From: Clostridia bacterium
GTDB lineage: Bacteria; Bacillota; Clostridia; Oscillospirales; CAG-272
NCBI GenBank assembly: GCA_017461475.1
Contig: JAFTXX010000044.1
Coordinates: 1-64,000, forward strand
Direction of reading: 5' to 3'
DNA: 64,000 bases
Below, piece by piece: positions 24,848 to 33,322 of this stretch. Position numbers and translations under genes: made by a program. Below the pieces are notes generated by a model, which did no database searches, had not been told where the DNA came from, and worked only from the letters and a program-made list of their open reading frames with translations. Every line of letters starts with the position of its first letter. Position 1 is the stretch's first letter.

Positions 24848-24934
24848 TGGTGCAGGTGAAGGGACTTGAACCCATATGAAGTTGCCCTCACTAGAACCTG
24901 AATCTAGCGCGTCTGCCAATTCCGCCACACCTGC
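24848..24934 (-). tRNA. tRNA-Leu (anticodon CAG), CCA encoded
   Basis: The minus strand folds as a class II tRNA. The acceptor stem GCAGGTG pairs with CACCTGC, with discriminator A and encoded CCA. The anticodon stem CTAGA/TCTAG holds the loop TTCAGGT (anticodon CAG). There is a long variable arm and the T arm GGGTTCAAGTCCC. It lies ten bases after a small membrane protein gene and is likely co-transcribed with it. Confidence 0.95.
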
Positions 24935-24943
24935 ATATATTTA

Positions 24944-25192
24944 TCAGTCTTTCTTCTCAAGCAGGTCGCAAGCGTTAAGCACTGCAACAACAATGCCCGC
25001 CGCGCAGTAGAGAAGAACAAGCTGCCTTGCAACATTGATTATTATGCCGAGGGTGCCTGCAAGGTCAAACGCAATGTTTAAGCATCCGACGACGGCGGCA
25101 ACGGCAAAAAATATCAATGTATAAATAAGAGTGCTGAGAATAACTGCTTTTAAGTTTTTACCTTTAAAACTAAGCGGAAAAACCTTATGCAT
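24944..25192 (-). CDS. small membrane protein of unknown function (82 aa)
   Basis: Two hydrophobic segments (about residues 15-38 and 47-70) flank a short polar loop, with a basic N-terminus (MHKVFPLSFKGKNLK) and a charged C-terminus (LLEKKD). On the minus strand CGGAGGG precedes the ATG at the right distance, which supports expression. The gene sits between two tRNA-Leu genes on the same strand. No family is recognised. Confidence 0.7.
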   Translation of the reverse strand: MHKVFPLSFKGKNLKAVILSTLIYTLIFFAVAAVVGCLNIAFDLAGTLGIIINVARQLVLLYCAAGIVVAVLNACDLLEKKD

Positions 25193-25216
25193 CTCAGCCC
25201 TCCGATTTTAAAATAA

Positions 25217-25242
25217 AAGGCAAGCACCGTGGTGCTTGCCCT
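25217..25242 (-). terminator. terminator of tRNA-Leu (GAG)
   Basis: GGCAAGCACCGTGGTGCTTGCC forms a perfect stem, followed on the minus strand by TTTTATTTT. Confidence 0.8.
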
Positions 25243-25327
25243 TGGTGCGAGAAACGGGACTTGAACCCGTACGGTGTGAACCACACGCCCCTCAAACGTG
25301 CGCGTCTGCCAGTTCCGCCACTCTCGC
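25243..25327 (-). tRNA. tRNA-Leu (anticodon GAG), CCA encoded
   Basis: Class II tRNA on the minus strand. The acceptor GCGAGAG pairs with TTCTCGC, with CCA encoded. The anticodon stem CACGT/GCGTG surrounds the loop TTGAGGG (anticodon GAG). A long variable arm precedes the T arm GGGTTCAAGTCCC. A consensus promoter lies just upstream. Confidence 0.95.
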
Positions 25328-25350
25328 GTCGTGCTCTTGAGCACTCCTAT

Positions 25351-25379
25351 AGTATACTCAAAAATGCGGTGGTTGTCAA
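25351..25379 (-). promoter_or_regulatory. promoter of tRNA-Leu (GAG)
   Basis: On the minus strand TTGACA (25379-25374) and TATACT (25356-25351) have a 17-bp spacer, about 24 bp before the tRNA. Confidence 0.8.
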
Positions 25380-25435
25380 TACCTTTTTTGAAAAAAATTA
25401 AAAATATTTTTTTCTGCAAGATTTTGTCGCCTTTA

Positions 25436-25464
25436 TTGATTTAATATATCCGCTATGATATAAT
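25436..25464 (+). promoter_or_regulatory. promoter of the asnB-ligase-murE operon
   Basis: TTGATT (25436-25441), 17-bp spacer, then TATAAT (25459-25464) with an extended -10 TG one base upstream. It lies 37 bp before the asnB start. Confidence 0.75.
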
Positions 25465-25500
25465 AATTTTATATGACTAAATTTAAGCGAGGGAATGACT

Positions 25501-27357
25501 ATGTGCGGAATCGTCGGCTTCAGCGGCGGCATTGCTTACAAGCAGGAAATAGTTAATAATATGATGGATCTGATGATCCACCGCGGACCAAACAGCGCGG
25601 GAAGTTACACTGATGATGAAATGGCGCTCGGGTTCCGCCGCCTGTCAATCATAGACCTTGCGGACGGTTCACAGCCGATGTACAACGAGGACAAAAGCAT
25701 TGTGCTTGTTTTCAACGGCGAGATATACAACTTTGAAGAACTGCGCGAGGAGCTTATTGCGGCGGGGCACACCTTTGTTTCGCATGCCGACAGCGAGGTG
25801 CTTGTGCACGGATATGAGCAGTTCGGCGGGCAGGAACTTGTGAAAAAACTCCGCGGCATGTTTGCGTTTGTTATCTGGGACAAAAACGAGAAGAAACTCT
25901 TCGGCGCGCGCGACATGTTCGGCATTAAACCTTTCTATTATTCGATGCTCGGCGAGGGCGAGTTTATTTTCGCGTCCGAGATAAAGAGCATGCTTGCGCA
26001 TCCGCATTTTGAGCGTAAAGTCAACAAAAACGCGCTTCTGCCGTACCTCACATTCCAGTACAGCGCGACGCGCGAGACATTCTTTGAGGGTGTGTACAAA
26101 CTCGAACCCGCGCACTGGTTTGAGTACAAAAACGGCGAGTTTACAAAAGAGCGTTACTGGGACGTAAACTTTGACGGCAAAGAGGGAACATTTGAGGAGT
26201 ATTCCGACCTGCTTGACAAGTGTGTAAACGAGTCGGTGAGGGCGCACAAGATAAGCGACGTACCCGTCGGTTCCTTCCTCTCGGGCGGCGTTGATTCAAG
26301 TTACATCACCGCGTGCCTCATGCCCGACAAGACGTTTTCCGTCGGCTTTGAGGGCGAGAGCGACAAGTTTAACGAGACAAACGAAGCCGCCGAGCTTTCA
26401 AAGATACTCGGCATTAAAAATATCCGCCGTATCATTACCGCGGACGAGTGCTTTGACGCGTTCCCGACCATTCAGTATCATATGGATGAGCCGCAGTCGA
26501 ACCCGTCGAGCGTGCCGCTTTACTTCCTTGCCGAGCTTGCATCGCGCGATGTAACCGTAGTGCTTTCGGGCGAGGGTGCCGACGAGATCTTCGCGGGTTA
26601 TGAGTGGTACGACGAGACCCCCATGATGCGCAAGTACAAGAAACTTCCGCGGTTTGTCCGCGTAGCCGCGGCAAAGGTTGCCAAGGCTCTGCCTTATTTC
26701 AAGGGACACGACTTTATCATTAAATCCAGCGGCCGTCCCGAGGACTATTTTATCGGTCAGGCGGAGATTTTCCAACCCAAGGACGCTAAAAAAATCCTTC
26801 GCGACGAGTACCAAAACGGCGAAAGCGTAAAGGATATCACGGGCGCAATTTACGCGCGTGTCAAAGACCGCGACGAGCTGACGAAAAAGCAGTATCTCGA
26901 CATCATGTGCTGGCTCCCCGGCGACATTTTGCTTAAAGCGGACAAAATGAGCATGGCTCACTCGCTTGAACTTCGCGTGCCGTTCCTTGACAAAAAGGTA
27001 ATGAAAATGGCGGAGGATATCCCGTCGAAATATAAGATCACAAAGGAAAATACAAAGTACGTGCTTCGCCACGCGGCAAACCGCACGCTGCCCGACGAGT
27101 GGGCAAACCGCCCGAAGAAAGGCTTCCCCGTGCCGATAAGACTTTGGCTGAGAGAAGAGAAGTATGTGCAGACGGTCCGCCGCTATTTTGAGAGCGAGTA
27201 TGCGGCAGAGTTCTTTGACGTTGACGCGCTTGTAAAAATGCTCGAGGACCACGCAAGCGGCAAGGTAAACAATGCCCGCAAGATATGGACGGTGTTCACT
27301 TTCCTTGTATGGTACAAGCGATTCTTCATTGATTTTATTTTACCCGTATACAACTAA
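25501..27357 (+). CDS. asnB: glutamine-hydrolysing asparagine synthetase family protein (AsnB/AsnH type)
   Basis: 618 residues. The start is set at 25501 so that the protein begins MCGIVGF, leaving Cys2 as the N-terminal nucleophile of the glutaminase domain. HRGPNSAG follows in the same domain. The synthetase domain has the PP-loop SGGVDSS near residue 261 and SGEGADEIFAGY near 356. AsnB proteins make asparagine from aspartate. Related enzymes (AsnH in Lactococcus, AsnB in Bacillus) instead amidate D-Asp or diaminopimelate in peptidoglycan precursors. Co-transcription with an ATP-grasp ligase (9-bp gap) and a MurE-like gene favours the cell-wall role, which is inference. Confidence 0.92.
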   Translation: MCGIVGFSGGIAYKQEIVNNMMDLMIHRGPNSAGSYTDDEMALGFRRLSIIDLADGSQPMYNEDKSIVLVFNGEIYNFEELREELIAAGHTFVSHADSEVLVHGYEQFGGQELVKKLRGMFAFVIWDKNEKKLFGARDMFGIKPFYYSMLGEGEFIFASEIKSMLAHPHFERKVNKNALLPYLTFQYSATRETFFEGVYKLEPAHWFEYKNGEFTKERYWDVNFDGKEGTFEEYSDLLDKCVNESVRAHKISDVPVGSFLSGGVDSSYITACLMPDKTFSVGFEGESDKFNETNEAAELSKILGIKNIRRIITADECFDAFPTIQYHMDEPQSNPSSVPLYFLAELASRDVTVVLSGEGADEIFAGYEWYDETPMMRKYKKLPRFVRVAAAKVAKALPYFKGHDFIIKSSGRPEDYFIGQAEIFQPKDAKKILRDEYQNGESVKDITGAIYARVKDRDELTKKQYLDIMCWLPGDILLKADKMSMAHSLELRVPFLDKKVMKMAEDIPSKYKITKENTKYVLRHAANRTLPDEWANRPKKGFPVPIRLWLREEKYVQTVRRYFESEYAAEFFDVDALVKMLEDHASGKVNNARKIWTVFTFLVWYKRFFIDFILPVYN

Positions 27358-27366
27358 GAGGTCGAA

Positions 27367-28605
27367 ATGGAAAATCTTAATCTTAACGTTATCCCCGTGC
27401 TTATCGGTGCGGACCAGAACTGTTACAACGTCGCGCGTGCGTTTCACGAGCAGTATGGCATAGTTTCGCATGCTATGGGACGTTATCCCATAGGTATCAC
27501 ACAGCACACAAGTATTGTAAAGTTCCATGAGGTTGCAAACATTAATACCGACGATACGTTCATGCTTGCGATGGACGATTTTGCAAAACAGCATGAGGGC
27601 GCGACACTTATCGCGCTCGGCTGTACCGACGAGTACGCCGCAATGCTTATCCGCCACCGCGAGGAACTTGAGGACAGATACATTATCCCTTACATCGACG
27701 AGCCGCTGATGGAAAAACTCGTTGACAAGGCGGATTTCTACGAGATGTGCGACAAATACGGCATAAAATATCCTAAGACAAAGGTTCTTGACGGTGCCAC
27801 TCCCGCCGAGGAGCTCACAGCGGACAAGCTTGGCTTTGACTACCCGATTATTTTAAAGCCTTCGTCAAGCATTGACTACTGGCACCATCCCTTTGATGGC
27901 ATGAAAAAGGTTTACACCGTAAAGGACGCCGAGGAAGCGGCAAAGGTAACCGAAACTATCTACGACTCCGGTTACACAAAGCGCATCATTTTGCAGGACC
28001 GCATTATGGGCTCTGACGCGAATATGCGCGTGCTCACCGCATACGTCGGCAAGGACCACAAAGTCAAGATGATGTGTCTCGGTCACGTTCTGCTTGAGGA
28101 GCATACTCCGAAAGGCCTTGGAAACCACGCGGCGATAATCACCGAGTACAATCCCGACCTCACCGCGCCTTTCCGCGCCCTGCTTGAGGATATCGGCTAC
28201 CGCGGTTTTGCAAACTTTGATATCAAGTACGATGACCGCGACGGCAGTCTCAACGCGTTTGAGATAAATCTCCGTCAGGGCAGAAGTAATTATTACGTAA
28301 CATCAAGCGGATTCAACATTGCAAAATACATTATCGAGGACTATGTTCTCTGCCGCGATATTCCTTTTGAGGAGGCGAAAGAGCCGCACTTTTGGCACTA
28401 CGTGCCGCGTGGGGTTATTTGGCGCCATGCAAACAAAAAGGTTGTCGGCGAGGCGAAAAAACTCTGCAAGGCAAAAAAAGCGTCGTCGTCAATGTGGTAC
28501 AAATACGACGTTATTCGCAATCCCATGCGTATATTCTATCTTATTGAACACGGCAGAAGATTTTATCATAAGTATAAGACCTATTGCCCCGACCAAAATC
28601 AGTAA
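27367..28605 (+). CDS. ATP-grasp ligase, D-aspartate-ligase-like
   Basis: 412 residues with the ATP-grasp layout: an N-terminal Rossmann-like domain (VIPVLIGADQNCYNVARAF), the ATP-binding core from DYPIILKPSSSIDYW (about residues 158-172), and the metal-binding end FEINLRQGRSNYYVTSSG (about 299-316) with the usual E-x-N. This carboxylate-amine ligase group includes the D-aspartate ligase of Enterococcus faecium (Asl), which adds D-Asp to the side chain of L-Lys3 in peptidoglycan. The position between an AsnB-type amidotransferase and a MurE-like ligase fits that role. It could also act in another cell-envelope conjugation. The C-terminal tail is very basic. Confidence 0.85.
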   Translation: MENLNLNVIPVLIGADQNCYNVARAFHEQYGIVSHAMGRYPIGITQHTSIVKFHEVANINTDDTFMLAMDDFAKQHEGATLIALGCTDEYAAMLIRHREELEDRYIIPYIDEPLMEKLVDKADFYEMCDKYGIKYPKTKVLDGATPAEELTADKLGFDYPIILKPSSSIDYWHHPFDGMKKVYTVKDAEEAAKVTETIYDSGYTKRIILQDRIMGSDANMRVLTAYVGKDHKVKMMCLGHVLLEEHTPKGLGNHAAIITEYNPDLTAPFRALLEDIGYRGFANFDIKYDDRDGSLNAFEINLRQGRSNYYVTSSGFNIAKYIIEDYVLCRDIPFEEAKEPHFWHYVPRGVIWRHANKKVVGEAKKLCKAKKASSSMWYKYDVIRNPMRIFYLIEHGRRFYHKYKTYCPDQNQ

Positions 28606-28620
28606 TTAACGAGGTGCTTT

Positions 28621-30090
28621 ATGCTTTTATCTGAGCTTCTCGATAAGGCAAAAATTGAATATGACGGCGCTGACTGCGAGGTGTCGTGCGTTATATGCGA
28701 CTCGCGCAAGGCGTGTGATGGCACACTGTTTGTGTGCATCACGGGTTTTGCAAGCGACGGACACGCATATGCGATGCGTGCATACGACCTCGGTTGCCGT
28801 GCGTTCGTTGTCGAAAAGGACGTTGATCTGCCCGCCGACGCTGTTGTTATAAAGCAGGAAAATACACGTATTTCTCTTGCAAAACTCAGCGCGGCATACT
28901 ACGGCTTTCCTGCCGAAAAGCTCAAAATCGTAGGCATTACGGGCACCAAGGGCAAGACCACCACTGCACTTATGCTTGCGTCGATAGCAAATCAAAACGG
29001 CATTTCCGCAGGATATATCGGCTCAAACGGCATCGACTTTGCGGGTAACCATTTTGAGACGGGCAACACTACGCCCGAGAGCATTGATTTACATTCTTAT
29101 TTTGCTAAGATGGCGGATGCAGGTGTCGAAGTTGTCTTCGTCGAGGTTTCCTCGCAGGCGCTCTATCTTGACCGCGTCTTTGGCATACCGTTTTTCGCAA
29201 CCGCGTTCACAAACCTAGCGCCCGACCACATCGGCGGTGTCGAGCATCCCGATTTTGAGCATTACAAGGCTTCAAAGAAGAAGCTGTTTTGCAGTTATAC
29301 TTCAACTTTTTCCGTCTACAACGCAGAGGATGAGGCTTCAGACTATATGCTTTGCGGCTGTCGTTCGCTTCTTTGCTCGTTTGGTATCGACAAGGGCGAT
29401 TTCCACGCGTCCGACATCCAGCCGTTTATGGAAAACGGCGTGCTTGGCGTTTCATTTATCGCTCACGCACTCAGCGCAAAAGCTAAAGTCATGCTTCCCA
29501 TGCCGGGCAGATTCAGCATTGCCAACGCAATGTGCGCCATAGCTGTTGCTCATCGCCTTGACATCCCGCTTGACGGCTGCGTAAAAGCGCTTGAAAACAC
29601 GTTTGCCGAAGGCCGCTTCGAGATAGTGAAAACTCCGCTCGACGCGGTGTTTGTCATTGACTACGCGCACAACGGATTCAGCCTTACAAGCGCACTTGAA
29701 ACTCTGCGCTCATATTCGCCAAACTGCCTTTGGTGTGTTGTCGGCTCTGTCGGCGGCAGAACAAAAGGTCGCCGCGCCGAACTCGGCGAAGCCGCGAGCC
29801 AACTTGCCGACAGGGTAGTCCTGACAGCAGACAACCCTGATTTTGAGGACGTGACAGCCATCTGCAATGAAATGCGCGCCGCGTTTGTGCGTGACATCCC
29901 TTGCGAAATTATCCCAGACCGCGAAGAAGCCATAGATTATGTTATCAGAAACGCCGAAAAAGGCGACATCGTGCTTCTCGCGGGCAAAGGACACGAGCAG
30001 TATCAACTTGTCTGCGGAGGCAAAGAACCGTTTTCCGAGCGCCGCATTATAGAAAAATACGCCGCCGAAATGTCGGCCGAATTGGTATAA
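28621..30090 (+). CDS. murE: MurE-like UDP-MurNAc-tripeptide synthetase
   Basis: 489 residues with Mur ligase structure. The N-terminal UDP-sugar domain contains VICDSRKACDG, followed by the P-loop GITGTKGKTTT (105-115), TTPESIDLHSYF, and EVSSQAL, where the family carries a conserved Glu-Val-Ser-Ser. The C-terminal domain reads DYAHNGFSLTSAL and ADNPDFED (403-410). MurE enzymes that add meso-diaminopimelate have DNPR at this place, while Lys-type enzymes lack the Arg. The Asp here therefore argues against diaminopimelate and for L-Lys or another diamino acid. It could be a second, specialised MurE. It is last in the operon, 15 bp after the ATP-grasp gene. Confidence 0.9.
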   Translation: MLLSELLDKAKIEYDGADCEVSCVICDSRKACDGTLFVCITGFASDGHAYAMRAYDLGCRAFVVEKDVDLPADAVVIKQENTRISLAKLSAAYYGFPAEKLKIVGITGTKGKTTTALMLASIANQNGISAGYIGSNGIDFAGNHFETGNTTPESIDLHSYFAKMADAGVEVVFVEVSSQALYLDRVFGIPFFATAFTNLAPDHIGGVEHPDFEHYKASKKKLFCSYTSTFSVYNAEDEASDYMLCGCRSLLCSFGIDKGDFHASDIQPFMENGVLGVSFIAHALSAKAKVMLPMPGRFSIANAMCAIAVAHRLDIPLDGCVKALENTFAEGRFEIVKTPLDAVFVIDYAHNGFSLTSALETLRSYSPNCLWCVVGSVGGRTKGRRAELGEAASQLADRVVLTADNPDFEDVTAICNEMRAAFVRDIPCEIIPDREEAIDYVIRNAEKGDIVLLAGKGHEQYQLVCGGKEPFSERRIIEKYAAEMSAELV

Positions 30091-30099
30091 GAGAAATAT

Positions 30100-30270
30100 G
30101 TAAATTAATGTTTAGCGGAGTAGCAACACCAATCTAATCTGTAGGGGCCGACGTCCTCGACGGCCCGTTTTACCGCGGTTCATGCGGGTCGTCGAGGACG
30201 TTAGGAACCGTAGGTTCCTTACCCCCACGAGGTTGGTGCGTCGCCATTACTAACATAAACATTAATTTAC
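30100..30270. mobile_element. small inverted-repeat element, copy 4
   Basis: Ends GTAAATTAATGTTTA (30100-30114) and CATAAACATTAATTTAC (30254-30270) are inverted copies. The core has GGGGCCGACGTCCTCGACGG facing GTCGTCGAGGACG, the hairpin GGAACCGTAGGTTCC, and TGCGTCGCCATTACT near the right end as in copy 5. The core is unrelated to copies 1-3. It lies between the murE-like gene and a terminator. Confidence 0.8.
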
Positions 30271-30273
30271 ATC

Positions 30274-30303
30274 AAAAAGGCTTGCCGAGGCAAGCCTTTT
30301 TTT
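30274..30303. terminator. bidirectional terminator between murE-like and serpin genes
   Basis: AAAAAGGCTTGCC-GA-GGCAAGCCTTTTTTT is a perfect stem with A and T runs on both sides; convergent genes end on each flank. Confidence 0.85.
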
Positions 30304-31720
30304 ACATTGGATTATTGACAACGCCGACGAACAGCGGGAGACCGTCGCTGCCGGTAATTACAAATATAAACGGGCGGTCGACTGTGAAATCTACTTCATC
30401 TTCGGGCGGCATCGCCGCGCCGCAGAGCATCATCACTGTATATGCCGCGGCAGTAACGCCTTCCTCGTCAATTGCGACGCGCGCACCGTGCTCTACATTG
30501 CCGAGCCACACGGGTTGACCGCTTGAAACAAGGGGCGAGAAGTCTGCGTCGCCCGCGTCAAAGCAATCGGTCACGCCGAGGTTTTTGAGACCGTCGGAAA
30601 GGTTAAGTTTGGATTTTACGTCAAACTTGGGGATAGAAAGATTAACTTGCAGGGACTTGCAATTTTCCCAGTCGCCGTTTGCACACATAAACGAAAGCGC
30701 CTGACTGTCTGTCAAAAGTTCCTGCACATTTACGCCCTCATCGGGGAGAATAAACCACATGTTTCCGCTGTTTTCAAGGCTTACGCTTGTTGCCGCAAAT
30801 TTGTCGCCCCAGTAGTATGAACCGTAGGTTTCGGTCTTGTTCATAAACTCGCAGGTGATGTCGCCGCTGTCAGCGTGGAAAACATCGTTTGTGTTGTTGC
30901 TCTCGGAGAACTCATTTTCCCATTTTGCCCTGAAGTAGATGGTTGTTACAAGCGCCATGACGGTTTCGGGTGTCATTTCGATTTCCGAAATGTAATCTCT
31001 CAGCAGTCCGCCCGTCTGCGCGTTCATCCACTCTTTCATTGCGTCGCCGAATTTGTCGGAGCCCATTTTGCCTTGATAGGATGAAGCATAGTAGTTCTCG
31101 GAGAGAGTTTCGAGCGTATCCTCTTTAAAGTTTACATCCTCATTAAGCCACAGTGAACTTGCCAAAATGCTTGTCACCGCGCCGTCGTCCGAGTAGTTTG
31201 CGTTCCACACCGCGTGCGCCTCGGTGCGAAGTGTTTCTATGTTGGCGGCACCGAGCAAGTCGAGTATCTGCTCGCGGCTTTCGCCGTCGGTTATCTCGGC
31301 GAGCATGGCAAGCGCCATGTAGACGTTCAGCGGGGAATAGACAAGGTTTTCGCTTTCCTCGCTTGCGAGAAATTCTGATATAGTCGCTTCAAAGAACGGG
31401 TCAAGATTTTCGCCGGCGCCGTAATATTCTCGCTGACGCTTCCGGTCTTCGCGCCACGCGTCGTATCTGTCATCAAATCCGGGAAGCATCTCGTTTTCGG
31501 GGTAGTGTGCCATCTCGGGGTATTTTGCTTCGGCAACGGCGTACGCTTTGAGCGAAAGCGGTGCGCCTGCTCGCAGATATACACCCGCGATAAGCGCAAT
31601 GACAAGCACGGCGGCAACCGCCGCAGTCCATTTGAACTTGAATTTAGACTTTTTTGCGGAACTTTCGACGAGTTTTTCATCAACCATGCCTATGGCATCC
31701 TGCAATTTTTCGGATTTCAT
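30302..31720 (-). CDS. membrane-anchored serpin with anti-sigma-like N-terminus
   Basis: 472 residues. The N-terminus EKLQDAIGMVDEKLVESS resembles the start of anti-sigma-type partners (compare LYLEIGNIDDDLIEAA at 61643). One membrane helix follows at about 33-52. The serpin fold fills the rest: NLVYSPLNVYMALAML, NAVWN-like repeats, YFRAKWENEF and the C-terminal DRPFIFVI. The hinge EEGVTAAAYT (419-428) keeps the small residues needed for loop insertion, so it should be inhibitory. By counting from the hinge, P1-P1' is about Ala435-Ala436, suggesting elastase-like targets. It overlaps the upstream sigma factor gene by ATGA. Orientation predicts the inhibitor faces outside while the N-terminus meets the sigma factor. 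Confidence 0.88.
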   Translation of the reverse strand: MKSEKLQDAIGMVDEKLVESSAKKSKFKFKWTAAVAAVLVIALIAGVYLRAGAPLSLKAYAVAEAKYPEMAHYPENEMLPGFDDRYDAWREDRKRQREYYGAGENLDPFFEATISEFLASEESENLVYSPLNVYMALAMLAEITDGESREQILDLLGAANIETLRTEAHAVWNANYSDDGAVTSILASSLWLNEDVNFKEDTLETLSENYYASSYQGKMGSDKFGDAMKEWMNAQTGGLLRDYISEIEMTPETVMALVTTIYFRAKWENEFSESNNTNDVFHADSGDITCEFMNKTETYGSYYWGDKFAATSVSLENSGNMWFILPDEGVNVQELLTDSQALSFMCANGDWENCKSLQVNLSIPKFDVKSKLNLSDGLKNLGVTDCFDAGDADFSPLVSSGQPVWLGNVEHGARVAIDEEGVTAAAYTVMMLCGAAMPPEDEVDFTVDRPFIFVITGSDGLPLFVGVVNNPM

Positions 31721-32277
31721 ACAAATGTCCCCTCCTTTTTAAGGTGCTTTTGAAGTTTGTCGCGTGTGCGCTTGAGCATCATCTTGACCTTGCTTTGTGA
31801 AAAGCCGTAGCGGGTGCATATTTCGCTTACTGTGTCAAAGTAAAAATATCTGCGCATGAATACATCGCACTCTGCCCTCGGCAGAGCACTGAGAAATTCG
31901 GACACGGTTTTTGACAGTTCTTTTGCGGTGATGCGCTCGTCTATGGATTGCCCCGCGGGTATGCACTCCTCAAGCTCGTCAAGCGACAGTACAGTCTCAC
32001 CGCCGCCGCGCTTGTCCGCACTTCTTTTTCTGAAACGGTCAAGCGATATCCTGCGTGTGAGCATGCAGAGAAACGAGGATAAGATCCGCGGCTTTTGGGG
32101 CGGGATCGTATTCCACGCGTCGAGATATGTGTCGTTTTCGCATTCTTCCGCGTCCTCTTTTGTGTGCAGGATGTTGTATGCTATACTGTAGCAACAGCGA
32201 CCGTATTTCGCCTTGGTTTCTTTTAAAGCGGCTTCGTCACGCACATTGTACAGTTCAATGATTTTTTCGTCAGTCAT
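31717..32277 (-). CDS. ECF-type RNA polymerase sigma factor
   Basis: 186 residues, typical of group IV sigma factors. Region 2 spans about residues 20-90 (YNILHTKEDAEECENDTYLDAWNT is split by the usual DAEE core). Region 4 spans about 120-180, with a helix-turn-helix in FDTVSEICTRYGFSQSKVKMML. The motif NDTYLDAWN matches the -10-recognition helix seen in the second sigma factor at 61089, so the two are paralogues. It is followed with ATGA overlap by the membrane serpin, in the place where an anti-sigma gene normally lies. GAGGAGG precedes the start on the minus strand. Confidence 0.9.
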   Translation of the reverse strand: MTDEKIIELYNVRDEAALKETKAKYGRCCYSIAYNILHTKEDAEECENDTYLDAWNTIPPQKPRILSSFLCMLTRRISLDRFRKRSADKRGGGETVLSLDELEECIPAGQSIDERITAKELSKTVSEFLSALPRAECDVFMRRYFYFDTVSEICTRYGFSQSKVKMMLKRTRDKLQKHLKKEGTFV

Positions 32278-32345
32278 TTTGCATACCTCCTCTACCTATA
32301 AAGTCGCAAAAAAATGGGTGAGGTCACATATTTTGGGGGATTGAT

Positions 32346-32588
32346 AAAATAATGTTTAGCGTTCAAACAAACATCTCCCCGCAAGATCCTTCACTTCGCC
32401 CATACTCGCTTTGCGAGTATGGCAGGAACCTTCGGTTCCTTGTGCTCCGTTCGAGGATGACAAGCGGGGGTGTTGCAGTGCGATAAAATAAGGCTTTTTC
32501 AGCACTTTGCTTAATCCCGCCCTTGTCATCCTCGAGCGAAGCGAAGAATCTTGGGCGGAGATGTTTGTAACATAAACACAAATCTACC
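32346..32588. mobile_element. small inverted-repeat element, copy 2 (long-core type, reversed)
   Basis: The core is the same as copies 1 and 3 but lies in the opposite orientation (CATCTCCCCGCAAGATCCTTCACTTCG-type sequence at the left). The ends AATAATGTTTAGC (left) and CATAAACACAAATCTAC (right) are decayed versions of the shared ends, so this copy looks older. It contains the internal hairpin CATACTCGCTTTGCGAGTATG. It fills the gap between the sigma factor gene and the TRIC channel gene. Confidence 0.75.
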
Positions 32589-32616
32589 GCAATGATTTTA
32601 TTTTAAATACAATCTC

Positions 32617-33246
32617 TCATTTCCCGCCGTGGGGAAGGCTCCATTTGAAATGCGCGGCGAGCAGACGGATGACAAACACAAGCGCCGCGCCTATAAACAT
32701 TGCCCACACCGTGCCGAGAATTTCCCAGAGCAGTGCGCATGCAACTGCGCCCGCAATGGACGCGCAAGCGTAGATGTGCTTTACAAATATGTACGGTGTG
32801 TCGCCCGCCATGATGTCACGCATGAGACCGCCGCCGACACCTGTAATAACACCGACAAACACAAGTAAAAAGAGATTGTGTTCGTCCGAGATGCCTTTTG
32901 CGGTGCTTATGCCCATTACGGTGAAAATCGCAAGACCGAGTGAGTCCATCACACGGATAACGTGGTCGTAAAGATACATGTTTTTGGTGAGCAGACGGCG
33001 GATTGCGGGGACAAAAACTATCACCGAGACTATTGCCGCGACAAGCGCGTATATCGGCTTTTCAAACATCGTCGGCGGGGTAACGCCGAGGATAATGTCG
33101 CGCACGGCACCGCCGCCGACAGCGGTTGTGAGACCGAGAATAGCCACGCCGAAAACGTCCATGTCCTTTTTCAGCGCGGTCATTGCACCCGATGCCGCAA
33201 AGGCAATTGTGCCTATTATTTCAAGAATAAAAATAAATGTCTGCAT
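32617..33246 (-). CDS. TRIC/UPF0126-family membrane channel protein
   Basis: 209 residues with about seven hydrophobic helices and the internal duplication of this family. The first half carries FAASGAMTALKKDMDVFGV and TAVGGGAVRDIILG; the second half carries GVGGGLMRDIMAG. The GGG-x2-RD pair is the hallmark of bacterial YicG/YadS-like proteins, some of which were shown to be trimeric potassium or anion channels related to TRIC. GGAGAAATAAA precedes the ATG on the minus strand. The gene is single, divergent from the flavin reductase gene. Confidence 0.9.
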   Translation of the reverse strand: MQTFIFILEIIGTIAFAASGAMTALKKDMDVFGVAILGLTTAVGGGAVRDIILGVTPPTMFEKPIYALVAAIVSVIVFVPAIRRLLTKNMYLYDHVIRVMDSLGLAIFTVMGISTAKGISDEHNLFLLVFVGVITGVGGGLMRDIMAGDTPYIFVKHIYACASIAGAVACALLWEILGTVWAMFIGAALVFVIRLLAAHFKWSLPHGGK

Positions 33247-33322
33247 TTTATTTCTCCGAAATTTGTTTATTTTAATATAATAATATGATATAATTAATAA
33301 AAAATCAAGAGGAGGTTTTTAC

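Noticed and set aside
32363..32581. 72-residue frame on the minus strand
   Set aside because: It lies wholly inside repeat copy 2, and similar frames appear in copies 1 and 3 only by chance of the shared core.
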